From an uncultured Bacillaceae bacterium (GTDB taxonomy: Bacteria; Bacillota; Bacilli; Bacillales; Bacillaceae_L), in assembly GCA_947497585.1 (NCBI GenBank), contig CANMHG010000001.1, forward strand, positions 1 through 64,000: DNA of 64,000 nucleotides. The letters are read 5' to 3'. A model generated the notes under the pieces. It was not told the origin of the DNA. It worked only from the letters and a program-made list of their open reading frames with translations, and did not search any database. The translations under genes were made by a program, and so were the position numbers. Within the stretch, counting starts at the first letter, position 1. Each line of letters opens with the position of its first letter. Below, piece by piece: positions 8,864 through 17,852 of the stretch.

Positions 8864-9007
8864 GTTGGTATAAATCAATTATTTTTTTCCTTTGTTAGGT
8901 GTTTAGGATTAACATTAAACATAAGAGTGATGAGTTATTAACCTGGTAAGAGGATATATTAGTTTCACTAGGTTATAATTGAGGTGATAGGATTTTTAGG
9001 AGGATGT

Positions 9008-10090
9008 ATGTTGAAAACAGATTTGCTATTCGAAGCCAGGGAGTTTGTTACTACCTGCTATAACGAATTAAATAAATCAAAACAAGAACTAGATAATCGG
9101 TTAACACAAATTAATGACCAAATAAAAGGCCACGGGACTTATAATCATACATATCAAGAGCTAGAATATGGCGCGAAAGTCGCCTGGCGCAATAGTAATC
9201 GTTGTATAGGAAGATTATTTTGGGACCAACTACACGTATTTGACCATAGAAAAGCATCTAGTGAGGAAGAGCTTTTCAAGGCCGTCTGCCAACATATTGA
9301 CTATTCAACAAATAAAGGGAAGATACGTCCAACTATCAGTATTTTTCCTCAAAAAAGTTCGGATCGAGCTATAAGGATATGGAATCATCAACTAATCCGT
9401 TATGCAGGATATGAAACGGAAAGAGGAATTATAGGAGATCCTCATTCTGTAAGACTAACAGAAGCCTGTATTAAACTAGGATGGGAACCGAAATTTGGAA
9501 ACTTTGATGTATTACCAGTTGTCATTCAAATAAATAATAATCATCCAAAATTTTTTGAAATTCCTGATGAATTAATTTTGGAAGTTCCTATTCGCCATCC
9601 GGATTTTCGTTGGTTTGAAGATTTGCAGTTGAAATGGTATGCAGTTCCAATGGTCTCGGATATGAGTCTAGAAATCGGAGGAATAACGTATACTGCTGCA
9701 CCATTCAATGGTTGGTATATGGGCACCGAAATTGGAGCTAGAAACTTAGCCGATACTTCTAGGTACAATATGCTTCCTAGAATTGCTGATTTAATGGGCA
9801 TAGAGAATAGGAGTAGCAGTTCTTTATGGAAAGATCGAACTCTTGTTGAACTAAATACCGCGGTGTTACATTCTTTCAAAGAAGACGGAGTAAGCATTGT
9901 AGATCATCATACAGCTGCTCAACAATTTAAACTTTTCGAGGAGAAAGAAAATCAAGTAGGGAGGAACGTAACTGGAAATTGGGCTTGGCTAATTCCTCCG
10001 CTCTCACCGGCAACAACCCATATCTACCATAAACCATATAAGAATGATATCGTAAAACCTAACTATTTTTATCAGGAAAAACTACCCTAA
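9008..10090 (+). CDS. nos: Nitric oxide synthase oxygenase, 360 aa
   Basis: Clear bacterial NOS: the haem-thiolate Cys66 in WRNSNRCIGRLFW, the IWNHQLIRYAGYE segment, ELKWYAVPMVSDM-type core, and the arginine-binding Glu241 in GWYMGTEIGARNLAD. It ends with WLIPPLSPATTHIYH and KPNYFYQ, as in the B. subtilis enzyme. It oxidises L-arginine to citrulline and NO using a shared cellular reductase, and in Bacillus NO protects against oxidative stress and some antibiotics. AGGAGG at 8998 favours ATG 9008 or TTG 9011 over the upstream GTG at 8984. A Nudix gene follows 45 bp later and may be co-transcribed. Confidence 0.97.
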   Translation: MLKTDLLFEAREFVTTCYNELNKSKQELDNRLTQINDQIKGHGTYNHTYQELEYGAKVAWRNSNRCIGRLFWDQLHVFDHRKASSEEELFKAVCQHIDYSTNKGKIRPTISIFPQKSSDRAIRIWNHQLIRYAGYETERGIIGDPHSVRLTEACIKLGWEPKFGNFDVLPVVIQINNNHPKFFEIPDELILEVPIRHPDFRWFEDLQLKWYAVPMVSDMSLEIGGITYTAAPFNGWYMGTEIGARNLADTSRYNMLPRIADLMGIENRSSSSLWKDRTLVELNTAVLHSFKEDGVSIVDHHTAAQQFKLFEEKENQVGRNVTGNWAWLIPPLSPATTHIYHKPYKNDIVKPNYFYQEKLP

Positions 10091-10135
10091 GCTGTCATAC
10101 AGAAGAAACTTTATTGGGTTAGAGGAGAAAAAAGA

Positions 10136-10555
10136 ATGCAACCTTACATTACCATCGGAATTGGAGCAGTTATCTTAAACGACAAGAATGAAGTATTGTT
10201 AGCTCTACGTGGAAAAGCTCCCGAACAAAACAAATGGAGTATTCCTGGGGGGAAAGTTGAGTTATTCGAATCGTTAGCTGATGCAACTATTCGAGAAATT
10301 AAAGAAGAAGTTAATCTAGATATCGAAATTGATAAATTGCTATGTACTGCTGAAACAATTGATAAAAGTACAAATGAGCATTATGTGTCCATCGTTTATA
10401 GTACTAAAAATGTACAAGGCACGTTGAAAAACATGGAGCCAGATAAGTTACAAGATGTTCGCTGGTTCAATCTATCAAATCTTCCAGAAGAACTGGCTTG
10501 TTTCTCAATAGAAGCAATAGAGATAACAAAGAAACATTTTAGTTTAGCTAGATAG
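10136..10555 (+). CDS. Nudix hydrolase, 139 aa
   Basis: The Nudix box is readable as G-x5-E-x7-REIKEE within the GGKVELFESLADATIREIKEE region. The usual Gly after EE-x is Asn here, a tolerated change. The N-terminal YITIGIGAVILNDKNEVLLALRG strand is typical. Members hydrolyse nucleoside diphosphates linked to another group; the substrate is unknown. It has an AGAGGAG ribosome site and lies just behind nos with no clear terminator between them. It ends at a bidirectional terminator. Confidence 0.9.
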   Translation: MQPYITIGIGAVILNDKNEVLLALRGKAPEQNKWSIPGGKVELFESLADATIREIKEEVNLDIEIDKLLCTAETIDKSTNEHYVSIVYSTKNVQGTLKNMEPDKLQDVRWFNLSNLPEELACFSIEAIEITKKHFSLAR

Positions 10556-10560
10556 GAATT

Positions 10561-10612
10561 AAAAACCTCTCTTTCCAAGTCTTAAGACAGTGGGAGAGAG
10601 GTTTTCTTTTTA
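10561..10612. terminator. Bidirectional terminator between Nudix gene and sigma operon
   Basis: AACCTCTCT pairs with the AGAGAGGTT region across a 20-nt middle, with T-run on the plus side and A-rich DNA on the other. It sits between convergent genes. Confidence 0.8.
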
Positions 10613-11662
10613 GTTAAGCTTCTTTTTATCCTTACTTAAAATCGTTAACTCATACTCTTCATTTCGAACATCCTTTGTTCTCTCATCCAATTTGATGAAA
10701 TCGGTGATTTCTTTTTCGATACGTTCGACATAATCTTTTGCATCAGGATCAGATGATTTTATTGACGTTTTTAATGTAAGTTGCAATGGATAAGGATGGA
10801 AAGAATATGAAAAGGTAGTAACCTTAAAATCCTTATTCTCCATTAATCCATGACCAATAATGTGAACTATGCCTTGAAACCTTAGTTCTTGCTCACGGGC
10901 TCTTCTATCAATCTGTGTTACTCTCATCCTAAATTCCCCATGTTCTGCGGATATCTCTTTTAATCGTGCTTTTAATTCTTTCGTACCTTTTTCGGTTTTG
11001 TATACAGAAACATACATGAAATTATCGGTAAAGCGCACCTCTAATGGGAAGGCTAGCTCATGGTTAAGCTCCTCAAGCAAATGTGTAATTTTTCCTTCAA
11101 GTTCTTTAGCTTTCTTTTCTTTTTCTATCTCATCAGGACTTGGCTCATAAAGAGAAGCTAGTTGCTCTTTCACATCTTTTACTTTAATTTCAAATTTCCC
11201 GAGGTCTTTAGATTGTAATGCTGTAGTTAGATTCGAGATTACTTCGTCTTCTATGTTCTTAACTTCTTCTTTTGAACCAGCTATAGAAACAATGATTTTG
11301 TTATTCTTAATTTCAATATCTCCAAGTTTATACTCATTCTCTCTTATTACACCATAAACGGTATCGAACAATTCAGTCTTGTGTTCTTCTTGTTTAATAA
11401 ATTGGCTAAGATACGGAATCGTAGACACAACCTTTGCCATAGCTGGTGAGACATATGTTGAACCAATTAATAGGAAGACCAATGCAGCTAGGGTTATTCC
11501 GGTAAAAGAAATTCTTGTTGCAAACCTTCCTAGGCGATTAGGTTCACTTTGTGTACTTGTATCTTTAAGATTCTTTACATTCTGTAAAACAAATTGCTTA
11601 TGTGTTTGTTCAAATCGGAGATTATTTTTTTCTTGTTCTGGGTAATCCCATTTGTTTTTCAT
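10610..11662 (-). CDS. Membrane-anchored DUF4030-type protein, likely anti-sigma factor, 350 aa
   Basis: One membrane helix (about 52-72, TGITLAALVFLLIGSTYV) splits a short charged cytoplasmic N-terminus from a large extracytoplasmic region of repeated alpha/beta units with Glu/Lys-rich helices. It lies 15 bp behind an ECF sigma factor gene in the same direction. That pairing and topology are what anti-sigma factors show, although it lacks an obvious zinc-binding HxxxCxxC motif. DUF4030 is my recollection for this domain. I infer that it holds the sigma factor until an envelope signal arrives; the signal is unknown. Confidence 0.72.
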   Translation of the reverse strand: MKNKWDYPEQEKNNLRFEQTHKQFVLQNVKNLKDTSTQSEPNRLGRFATRISFTGITLAALVFLLIGSTYVSPAMAKVVSTIPYLSQFIKQEEHKTELFDTVYGVIRENEYKLGDIEIKNNKIIVSIAGSKEEVKNIEDEVISNLTTALQSKDLGKFEIKVKDVKEQLASLYEPSPDEIEKEKKAKELEGKITHLLEELNHELAFPLEVRFTDNFMYVSVYKTEKGTKELKARLKEISAEHGEFRMRVTQIDRRAREQELRFQGIVHIIGHGLMENKDFKVTTFSYSFHPYPLQLTLKTSIKSSDPDAKDYVERIEKEITDFIKLDERTKDVRNEEYELTILSKDKKKLN

Positions 11663-11677
11663 ACTATATCTCCTCCT

Positions 11678-12223
11678 TTATTGAGCTTTTAGTGCAGCTC
11701 TGGCCCGATGAAGTCTTGATTTTACGGTATTCATCTTAATACGGAGTAACACCGAAATCTCTTCTATTGTAAGTTCTTCATAGTAATACAGAATAATTAC
11801 CTCTCTGTAGTTAACAGGTAGCTCTAACACTCTATGAAAAACTTCCTCATTCTCTTCAAATTCTATAAGGCTATCCTCTGTTGATTTGGTGCCACTTGTA
11901 AAAAGTGAGCTAAGGATATCTTTATAATGGATGTTTCTAGATGACCAACTACCAATGGCATCTTTACATTTGTTCACCGTTATTCGATAAATCCAAGTTT
12001 TATAAGAGGACTTGTTTTGAAATCCATCTAGATTTTTGTAGCAGCTAATAAAGACCTCCTGGGAAATATCTTCTGCAAGCTGCTTTTGTTTCACGTACGT
12101 ATAAGCAAGTCTCATGACCATATCTCCATACTCTTCCATTAACCATTCAAGCTTAGCTTCTTTAGACAAATGATTAACATCAGAGAGGGAGGTGGAGTTG
12201 ATTTGTATGGCTTTTACATGCAT
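11678..12223 (-). CDS. ECF-type RNA polymerase sigma factor, 181 aa
   Basis: Sigma region 2 is seen at EYGDMVMRLAYTYVKQKQLAEDISQEVF and region 4 at LPVNYREVIILYYYEELTIEEISVLL followed by KMNTVKSRLHRARAAL, the DNA-binding helix-turn-helix. Size and layout match ECF sigma factors of the SigX/SigM/SigV kind. The ATG at 12223 follows AAAGGGGGC. The downstream membrane protein is the likely regulator. A perfect palindrome (12268-12281) lies 45 bp upstream of the start, suggesting a second control. Confidence 0.9.
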   Translation of the reverse strand: MHVKAIQINSTSLSDVNHLSKEAKLEWLMEEYGDMVMRLAYTYVKQKQLAEDISQEVFISCYKNLDGFQNKSSYKTWIYRITVNKCKDAIGSWSSRNIHYKDILSSLFTSGTKSTEDSLIEFEENEEVFHRVLELPVNYREVIILYYYEELTIEEISVLLRIKMNTVKSRLHRARAALKAQ

Positions 12224-12267
12224 GTATGTAGTGCCCCCTTTCTGTTTTTAAAAGGCTATTTAGTTTA

Positions 12268-12281
12268 TAAGACCGGTCTTA
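12268..12281. promoter_or_regulatory. Palindromic operator candidate TAAGACCGGTCTTA
   Basis: Perfect 14-bp dyad, extending imperfectly to GTTTA/TAAAC, between the ECF sigma operon (minus) and the DUF4181-like gene (plus). AGACCGGTCT-type cores are typical of TetR-family operators. No TetR gene is adjacent. Confidence 0.45.
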
Positions 12282-12442
12282 CATAAACGTTAGACGACGC
12301 TATTTCTTTTTGGTTCCATTTTTATTTAATTATTTCAAAGTAAGTATCTATTCATGGTACAATAGCTTTATCTGTTTTTTGGAAAAATAATACTTATAGA
12401 TTATAACTCTACTAGAGGGCGATGGAAACGGAGAGTGATTGC

Positions 12443-12835
12443 ATGAATGTCAATGTGATTATTGGCTGGCTTATTTTGTTCGGGCTATTTTTCTTAATTA
12501 GTCATTACTTAAAGAAGCATCTTGGCATTAAAACTAGAGAATGGGTTTGGATGTTTTCTGATAAAAGAAAACCTGTTTTCAGGATTGTTTATTCTAGTAT
12601 CTTTGTATTGTTTTTATTTGGTATGTTTCAGCTGAATTTTGAACCTGGCTCAGAAAATTACTCATCTGTTGTAAAAACAAGTCCTTTGTTTGCTGCGATT
12701 TTTCTTCAAAGTATTGTTAGTGGAATTGAGGAATGGGTTACAAACCGGGAGAAGAAAGCTTATTATCATGAGTGGCTAGGGTCTATATTGATATTAGGAT
12801 CATTTCTAGTAATAGTTTTGTTTGGAGTTTCATAA
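12443..12835 (+). CDS. DUF4181-like membrane protein, 130 aa
   Basis: The ATG at 12443 has CGGAGAG about 8 bp upstream; an upstream in-frame ATG at 12422 lacks a site. About three to four membrane helices, with a charged loop (KKHLGIKTREWVWMFSDKRKP) and a second loop with GIEEWVTNREKKAYYHEW. The REW and EEW-x-REK features match what I remember of DUF4181 proteins of Bacillus, which have no known function. It is convergent with the ABC permease operon; the 52-bp repeat array fills the gap. Confidence 0.7.
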   Translation: MNVNVIIGWLILFGLFFLISHYLKKHLGIKTREWVWMFSDKRKPVFRIVYSSIFVLFLFGMFQLNFEPGSENYSSVVKTSPLFAAIFLQSIVSGIEEWVTNREKKAYYHEWLGSILILGSFLVIVLFGVS

Positions 12836-12883
12836 GGATGAGGGGATTTAGGTGTCCGAAATAATTGATTTTCGGGAAAAGAG

Positions 12884-13260
12884 GGTCACGTAAACGGATT
12901 TATGAGCCCTGAAAACCACGAAACCCGCAATCTGAGGTCACATAAATGAATTTATGAGCCCTCAAAATCATGAAACCCGCAATCCGAGGTCACATAAATG
13001 AATTTATGAGCCCTCAAAATCACGAAACCCGCAATCCGAGGTCACATAAACAGATTTATGAGCCCTGAAAACCACGAAACCCGTAATCTGAGGTCACATA
13101 AACAGATTTATGAGCCCTCAAAATCACGAAACCGGCAATCCGAGGTCACATAAACAGATTTATGAGCCCTCAAAATCACAAAACCCCAATCCGAGGTCAC
13201 ATAAACAGATTTATGAGCACCCAAATCCAGAAATCCCCGACCCGAGGTCACATAAAACAC
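12884..13260. repeat. Tandem array of 52-bp hairpin-linker units (7 units plus partial)
   Basis: GGTCAC recurs at 12884, 12936, 12988, 13040, 13092, 13144, 13195 and 13246, giving periods of 52, 52, 52, 52, 52, 51 and 51. Each unit has a hairpin of about 30 nt (GAGG...CCTC outer arm, CATAAA...TTTATG inner arm) and a linker of about 22 nt (CTCAAAATCACGAAACCCGC). Units alternate between two linker types (CTGAAAACCACG and CTCAAAATCACG). The period is not a multiple of 3, so it is not coding. The array fills the space between two convergent genes and ends beside the permease stop codon. Confidence 0.93.
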
Positions 13261-13262
13261 TC

Positions 13263-13994
13263 TCAATACACTCTCCTCACAAACATCCTCAACCCACCAA
13301 AAAAGAAGACCAGGAAACTACCTAAAATCACAAAAACAAGAGTTTGAATACTGAAAAAAAACATACTGTCTGTTCCTTCCATCGGGATCATGCCAAAAAA
13401 AGGCTGAGCCCATGGATAATACGGACCGAACTTTTCTGAGTTCACAGCTAGAATACTAGGGAAGGTGAAAATAACATTAATGGCCATAGGTGCTGCAAAG
13501 CTCCTCCAAGCCGTTGAAACCCAAAGTTGTAATGCAACTAATGGGAATGTTGCGATCCATCCGCCTAACAGACTCATCAACACAAGCTCTAAAGGAAAAG
13601 ATCCGGACATTCCTTTTACTGTACCGGCTAAAAATAGACCCGGGAGGAGAAGGAGCTGCATGATACCAATCAATAACATAATCATTGTAAACTTTGCAAG
13701 ATAAAGTTGGTAACGAGGTAGCGGGAGTGTTAGCATCTGCTTCCATCCACCATCTAAATGTTCATAACGACAAACAAAACTAGCAAAAACGCCTGTAATC
13801 ATTGGAAGAAATAACGTGCCATGTGTAAAAACCATTGCATAATAGGAATTTAGCCATTCATTATCAGATACAGCAAAACCACCACTAAAGGCGATGATGG
13901 TACATATCAATGGACTTACAATGATTAACTGAGTAATTTTTGTTCTTCTTATTTTTAAAAACTCTGAACGCAAGGTATTAACAAATACATTCAT
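13263..13994 (-). CDS. ABC-2 type exporter permease, 243 aa
   Basis: About six membrane helices, with the N-terminal LRSEFLKIRRTKITQ and the cytoplasmic loop ICxxHLDGGWKQMLTLPLPRYQLYLAKF that marks permeases of the bacitracin/lantibiotic-immunity ABC-2 group. It overlaps the upstream permease by 4 bp (ATGA). With that permease and the ATPase it forms a three-gene exporter of the BcrAB or LanFEG kind. Its stop codon sits right beside the 52-bp repeat array, which may serve as its 3' end. Confidence 0.85.
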   Translation of the reverse strand: MNVFVNTLRSEFLKIRRTKITQLIIVSPLICTIIAFSGGFAVSDNEWLNSYYAMVFTHGTLFLPMITGVFASFVCRYEHLDGGWKQMLTLPLPRYQLYLAKFTMIMLLIGIMQLLLLPGLFLAGTVKGMSGSFPLELVLMSLLGGWIATFPLVALQLWVSTAWRSFAAPMAINVIFTFPSILAVNSEKFGPYYPWAQPFFGMIPMEGTDSMFFFSIQTLVFVILGSFLVFFFGGLRMFVRRVY

Positions 13995-14710
13995 TCTTCC
14001 ACATCCCTCTTTTTAAAATGAATGGTGGCCATGAGGAAAATAACAAGTCCTGTGCCCATTCCTAAATACGCACTATATACGGGTACCTCCCAATTATTTA
14101 GTAACGAAGGCCATTTCCAAATCACCCAATCTGGCATTTTAAAAGAGTAGGTTGAAAATAACGCTCCTAAAATACCGATCGTGATAGCTGCCCCTTGATG
14201 ACTATAAACAACTGCTATCCAAAGCTGTAAAGCCAAAATAGGTAATGCAGCTAAATAAGAGAAGAGTGCCATTTTCGCTATGTCTACCAAAGGGATAGAA
14301 TCTACCCCAAATCCTAAAGAAACTCCTAAGATAACCGTTCCTACAACAAGTAGTAAACTAGCAGTCCCTAACAGTACAATACTGACAATAAATTTTGCTA
14401 ATAATAATGAATGCTTGTTTATCGGTAATGAAAGCAAATGCTTCCATGAACGATTTTCGTGATCAACCTGGGCGACAATGGATGTAATGATCGCCATTCC
14501 CATAATTAAAACTGCAGGCAATAATGATTGAACATTCCCTATTAAGCCTCCCCAAAGGTTATCCTCGTATCGTTTCGTTAAGTATTCATAACGAACTCCG
14601 AAGTTCAAAGCTTGAAGAGCTACCACTCCGAAGGGACCGAGGAAAATGAGGAACCAGGCCCACTTGCGCTTAAGCTTTAAAAATTCAGCTGCTAGTAGAT
14701 GATGCAACAT
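13991..14710 (-). CDS. ABC-2 type exporter permease, 239 aa
   Basis: GAGGAGG lies 9 bp before the ATG at 14710, which I prefer over the ATG six bases upstream. Six membrane helices, N-terminal LLAAEFLKLKRKWAW and the loop VDHENRSWKHLLSLPINKHSLLLAKF, matching the partner permease in layout. It overlaps the ATPase gene by 26 bp and the next permease by 4 bp, so all three are translationally coupled. The likely role is removing a peptide antibiotic or lipid-directed toxin from the membrane; the substrate is not evident. Confidence 0.85.
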   Translation of the reverse strand: MLHHLLAAEFLKLKRKWAWFLIFLGPFGVVALQALNFGVRYEYLTKRYEDNLWGGLIGNVQSLLPAVLIMGMAIITSIVAQVDHENRSWKHLLSLPINKHSLLLAKFIVSIVLLGTASLLLVVGTVILGVSLGFGVDSIPLVDIAKMALFSYLAALPILALQLWIAVVYSHQGAAITIGILGALFSTYSFKMPDWVIWKWPSLLNNWEVPVYSAYLGMGTGLVIFLMATIHFKKRDVEE

Positions 14711-15623
14711 GACCATTATCCTCCTCAATAATTTTTAAGAATATCTCTTCAAGTGAGGATGTGTGCCCTTCAACCCGATAGACCGGTATATGATTTTTTA
14801 CAAGAGACTCAACTACCATGGCAACCGTAGTATGGTCTGCGTTGTGTAAGTAAATAGAGTCGTCCTTTTGTTCACACTCTAATCCTTTTGCGAGTAGTAA
14901 GTTCCAAGCCGTTCGTGTTTGCCCCACTTCTAATCGAATCGAACTTCTTGAATTTTTACGTAACTCTTCAATGGAATCTTGGAAAATAAGTTGCCCTTTC
15001 GAGATAATTCCTACATGTGTAGCCATCTGATCAATTTCACTTAGTAGATGACTAGATACAATAATTGTTAATCCACTTTCAGAAGCAAGTTGCTTCAAAA
15101 GGTTACGAATCTCTTGGATACCTGAAGGATCTAGACCATTGGTTGGCTCATCCAGAATTAAGATCTCTGGATTTCCAAGTAAAGCTGTAGCAATTCCCAA
15201 GCGTTGCTTCATTCCTAATGAAAATTCTTTCACCTTTTTTGTGGCAGCAGATGTTAATCCAACGATTTCTAATACTTCCTCAATTCGCGTTTTGTTTACA
15301 CCTAGTATTTTTCGATATACTTCGAGATTTTCAATTGCATTTAAGTGTCCATAATAAGATGGCGACTCAACTAAGGATCCAATTTTCCGTAAAATCTCCA
15401 TTTTACTCTTTTTGAAACTTTTGCCAAAGAACGATATATCACCATAGGTTGGCGTTATTAAACCCAAAAGCATACGAATCGTCGTTGTTTTACCAGCACC
15501 ATTTGGACCCAAAAATCCATAAATCTGTCCTTTCTCAATTTTCAAATTAACTGCGTTAACAACATATTGCTGCTGACGTCCATACTTTTTAGTTAGATTT
15601 TTCGTTTCAATAAAATAATTCAT
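14685..15623 (-). CDS. ABC exporter ATP-binding protein, 312 aa
   Basis: Walker A GPNGAGKTT (near residue 39), signature FSLGMKQRLGIA, Walker B ILILDEPTNGLDP and the H-loop SSHLLSEI are all intact. The C-terminal extension ending in SLEEIFLKI is typical of BcrA-type ATPases. ATG with GAGGTGA. It heads the operon with the two permeases and is divergent from a response regulator and sensor kinase, which probably control it, a common arrangement for antimicrobial-peptide resistance modules. Confidence 0.92.
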   Translation of the reverse strand: MNYFIETKNLTKKYGRQQQYVVNAVNLKIEKGQIYGFLGPNGAGKTTTIRMLLGLITPTYGDISFFGKSFKKSKMEILRKIGSLVESPSYYGHLNAIENLEVYRKILGVNKTRIEEVLEIVGLTSAATKKVKEFSLGMKQRLGIATALLGNPEILILDEPTNGLDPSGIQEIRNLLKQLASESGLTIIVSSHLLSEIDQMATHVGIISKGQLIFQDSIEELRKNSRSSIRLEVGQTRTAWNLLLAKGLECEQKDDSIYLHNADHTTVAMVVESLVKNHIPVYRVEGHTSSLEEIFLKIIEEDNGHVASSTSS

Positions 15624-15800
15624 GATTTTATCACCTCGAAACTTAGTATAAACAGCAAAGGTTAAAATCCGAGGAATATGAAGTTTAAGTTTTGTTTAAA
15701 TCTAGCATCTGTTTTGATTAAACTTGGAAAATTTTGTTTTCAAATGATAGCAGATTGTTTACGATAAGGTTGGAGATTAATAATTGGAGCTGAGAAAATT

Positions 15801-16472
15801 TTGAAAAGCATTCTATATATAGAAGATGAAAAAGATATTGGGGCATGGGTAAAAGAAGAATTAGAGACCAATGGATATGAAGTTACCTGGTTAACATCTG
15901 GGGATGGAGCAATGGAATATCTAGAAAGTACAGATCTTATCATACTAGATGTGATGCTTCCTGGATTAGATGGATTTTCATTGGGACAGCGTTTTAAGCG
16001 TGAATACCCAGAGACTCCTATTTTAATGCTTTCAGCAAGAATAGCAGTAGAAGACAAGGTACAAGGGTTAACCTTTGCAGATGATTATGTGACTAAACCG
16101 TTTCACCCAAAAGAGATTATCGCCAGACTAGAGGTGCTTTTAAGAAGATATAACAAATATCAGGAAAAGCTAGTACACTTGAGGCATCTTGAGGTTAATA
16201 TAGAGGAAAGCCGGATTCTTGATACACGAACAAATGAGGAGATTATCTTGACTGGCAAGCAGTATCATATTTTCTTTTATCTTTTAAAACACTTGAATCA
16301 AATATTAACGAAAGAACAAATTTATGAGGGGATATGGAATGAGTCCTTGATTGAAGGGGACAAGTCATTGATGGTCCATATCCGACATTTACGAGAAAAA
16401 ATAGAAATTGATCCTAGCAATCCAACAATCCTTGAAACGATACGTGGGATAGGGTATAGGGTGAAAAAATGA
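15801..16472 (+). CDS. OmpR/PhoB-type response regulator, 223 aa
   Basis: Receiver domain (1-115) with phospho-acceptor Asp50 (LIILDVMLPGLDGF), the Ser of MLSA and Lys of VTKPF. The stretch GLTFADDY is one residue shorter than the usual GLxxGADDY. The C-terminal winged helix (about 130-223) ends in LREKIEIDPSNPTILETIRGIGYRVK. Start is TTG at 15801 with GGAG 12 bp upstream, chosen because MKSILYIEDE is the expected N-terminus. It overlaps the kinase gene by 4 bp and probably regulates the divergent ABC exporter. Confidence 0.92.
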   Translation: MKSILYIEDEKDIGAWVKEELETNGYEVTWLTSGDGAMEYLESTDLIILDVMLPGLDGFSLGQRFKREYPETPILMLSARIAVEDKVQGLTFADDYVTKPFHPKEIIARLEVLLRRYNKYQEKLVHLRHLEVNIEESRILDTRTNEEIILTGKQYHIFFYLLKHLNQILTKEQIYEGIWNESLIEGDKSLMVHIRHLREKIEIDPSNPTILETIRGIGYRVKK

Positions 16473-17815
16473 AGTTGAAAATGTCGCTACAAACAAAATA
16501 TCTGTTATTAATTGTAGGAGCCATTTTAGCCATTCCTTTTCTACTTACGATTTTATCAATGGTTGTTTTTCTACCTTTTATCTATGTATCACAAGACGAG
16601 TATGGACATGTTTATCAGGCTAATGAACTTGAAACCATGTGGCATGAAGAGGCTGAGCAGTTAGAAGGTAAAGGGAGAGAGGAGATTACCAAAGCTTTAC
16701 TAAAGGTAAAGTCTCAATACCAAAAAGCGGGTATGTTTTGGGTTAATCAGGTTGGAGTCACACAGGAGGTAATTGATCCATTTGGAACGATTCCTAAGAG
16801 GTGGTCAGCTTCAGATAGTATTTCTTTTATGAAAAAAAGCTTTGGTGGAGATCCGTTTACAGTTGTCGCTTTTATAGGTAAAGACAGAAATCAAGGTTTT
16901 ATGGTTTTTCAAATGCCGAAAAAATATATGGAACCTCCATTGGTCCGTTTGCGAGATCAATATAGTTACATCTATATCTTAACATTTGTGGTTTTACTTT
17001 CTTGTTTTCTGCTTATATCCTGGTTGTTTTTTAAGGGAATTCGTAAAAGACTAGTTCGTCTTCAGGAAGCAATGTCGATACCAATTCATTCATCCATACC
17101 GAACCCTATAAAGCTGAGTAAAGAAGATGAAATAGGAAGATTAGAAGAGTCATTTAATGATATGGTATCTGCACTACAAGACAGTAGGAAAAAAGAGCAA
17201 AAGGAGTTAAAGCTTAGACAGCAACTCATTGCTAACCTCTCACATGATTTGAGAACTCCTTTAACTGTTTTACGAGGTAATTTATATAGCTTGAAAAAAG
17301 AAATACAATCTGAAAAGTCGATAGAGCTAGTTGAAACGATGGATGACAAAATTAGTTATATCGCAGATTTAATTGAAAATCTTTTGTCTTACACATTACT
17401 GTCATCTGGAAAATATCCGTATGAGCCTCAGCAAATAAACATTGTTCGACTAGTACGTAACCATATTGCTACTTGGTATTCAGTTTTGGAAGATGAAGGG
17501 TTCGAGATTGATATAGACTTACCTGAACAAGCACTATATTGGGTGATAGATGAAAAGTGGTTGAAACGAATATTGGATAACGTTCTTCAAAATGTGTTGA
17601 GACATGCGAGAGACGGCAAGTTCGTAAGAATCGCTATAAGAGAGGAAATCCTAATTATAGAAGATAAAGGACCTGGAATGGACGGGGCAACTAATGCACC
17701 AAAGGGTACAGGAATAGGACTAACGATCATTTCAATGATGACAAAAGAAATGAACATTAAATGGATGTTAGAAACAAGTGAGAGCGGAATAAAGATGACT
17801 TTTAAGCAAGGATAA
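16469..17815 (+). CDS. Sensor histidine kinase, 448 aa
   Basis: Two membrane helices (about 12-38 and 172-193) flank an extracellular sensing domain of about 130 residues. Then come a HAMP-like linker, the dimerisation domain with phospho-accepting His259 in ANLSHDLRTPL, and an ATPase domain with the N box (NVLQNVLRHA), G1 (IEDKGPGM) and G2 (GTGIGLTI). It is the partner of the preceding regulator. The large external domain distinguishes it from the intramembrane BceS type, although the ABC neighbour suggests a similar antimicrobial-stress role. Confidence 0.92.
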   Translation: MKLKMSLQTKYLLLIVGAILAIPFLLTILSMVVFLPFIYVSQDEYGHVYQANELETMWHEEAEQLEGKGREEITKALLKVKSQYQKAGMFWVNQVGVTQEVIDPFGTIPKRWSASDSISFMKKSFGGDPFTVVAFIGKDRNQGFMVFQMPKKYMEPPLVRLRDQYSYIYILTFVVLLSCFLLISWLFFKGIRKRLVRLQEAMSIPIHSSIPNPIKLSKEDEIGRLEESFNDMVSALQDSRKKEQKELKLRQQLIANLSHDLRTPLTVLRGNLYSLKKEIQSEKSIELVETMDDKISYIADLIENLLSYTLLSSGKYPYEPQQINIVRLVRNHIATWYSVLEDEGFEIDIDLPEQALYWVIDEKWLKRILDNVLQNVLRHARDGKFVRIAIREEILIIEDKGPGMDGATNAPKGTGIGLTIISMMTKEMNIKWMLETSESGIKMTFKQG

Positions 17816-17852
17816 AAGGTAGTCTCTAAATACGTACTTGAAGGTGGAAATA

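Noticed and set aside
12884..13260. Array considered as CRISPR
   Set aside because: There are no unique spacers. The whole unit repeats in tandem, and no cas gene is present.
13110..13347. Frames of 61 and 71 residues rich in Ser, His and Pro repeats
   Set aside because: They read through the 52-bp array. The period is not a multiple of three, so the apparent peptide repeat is a by-product of the DNA repeat.
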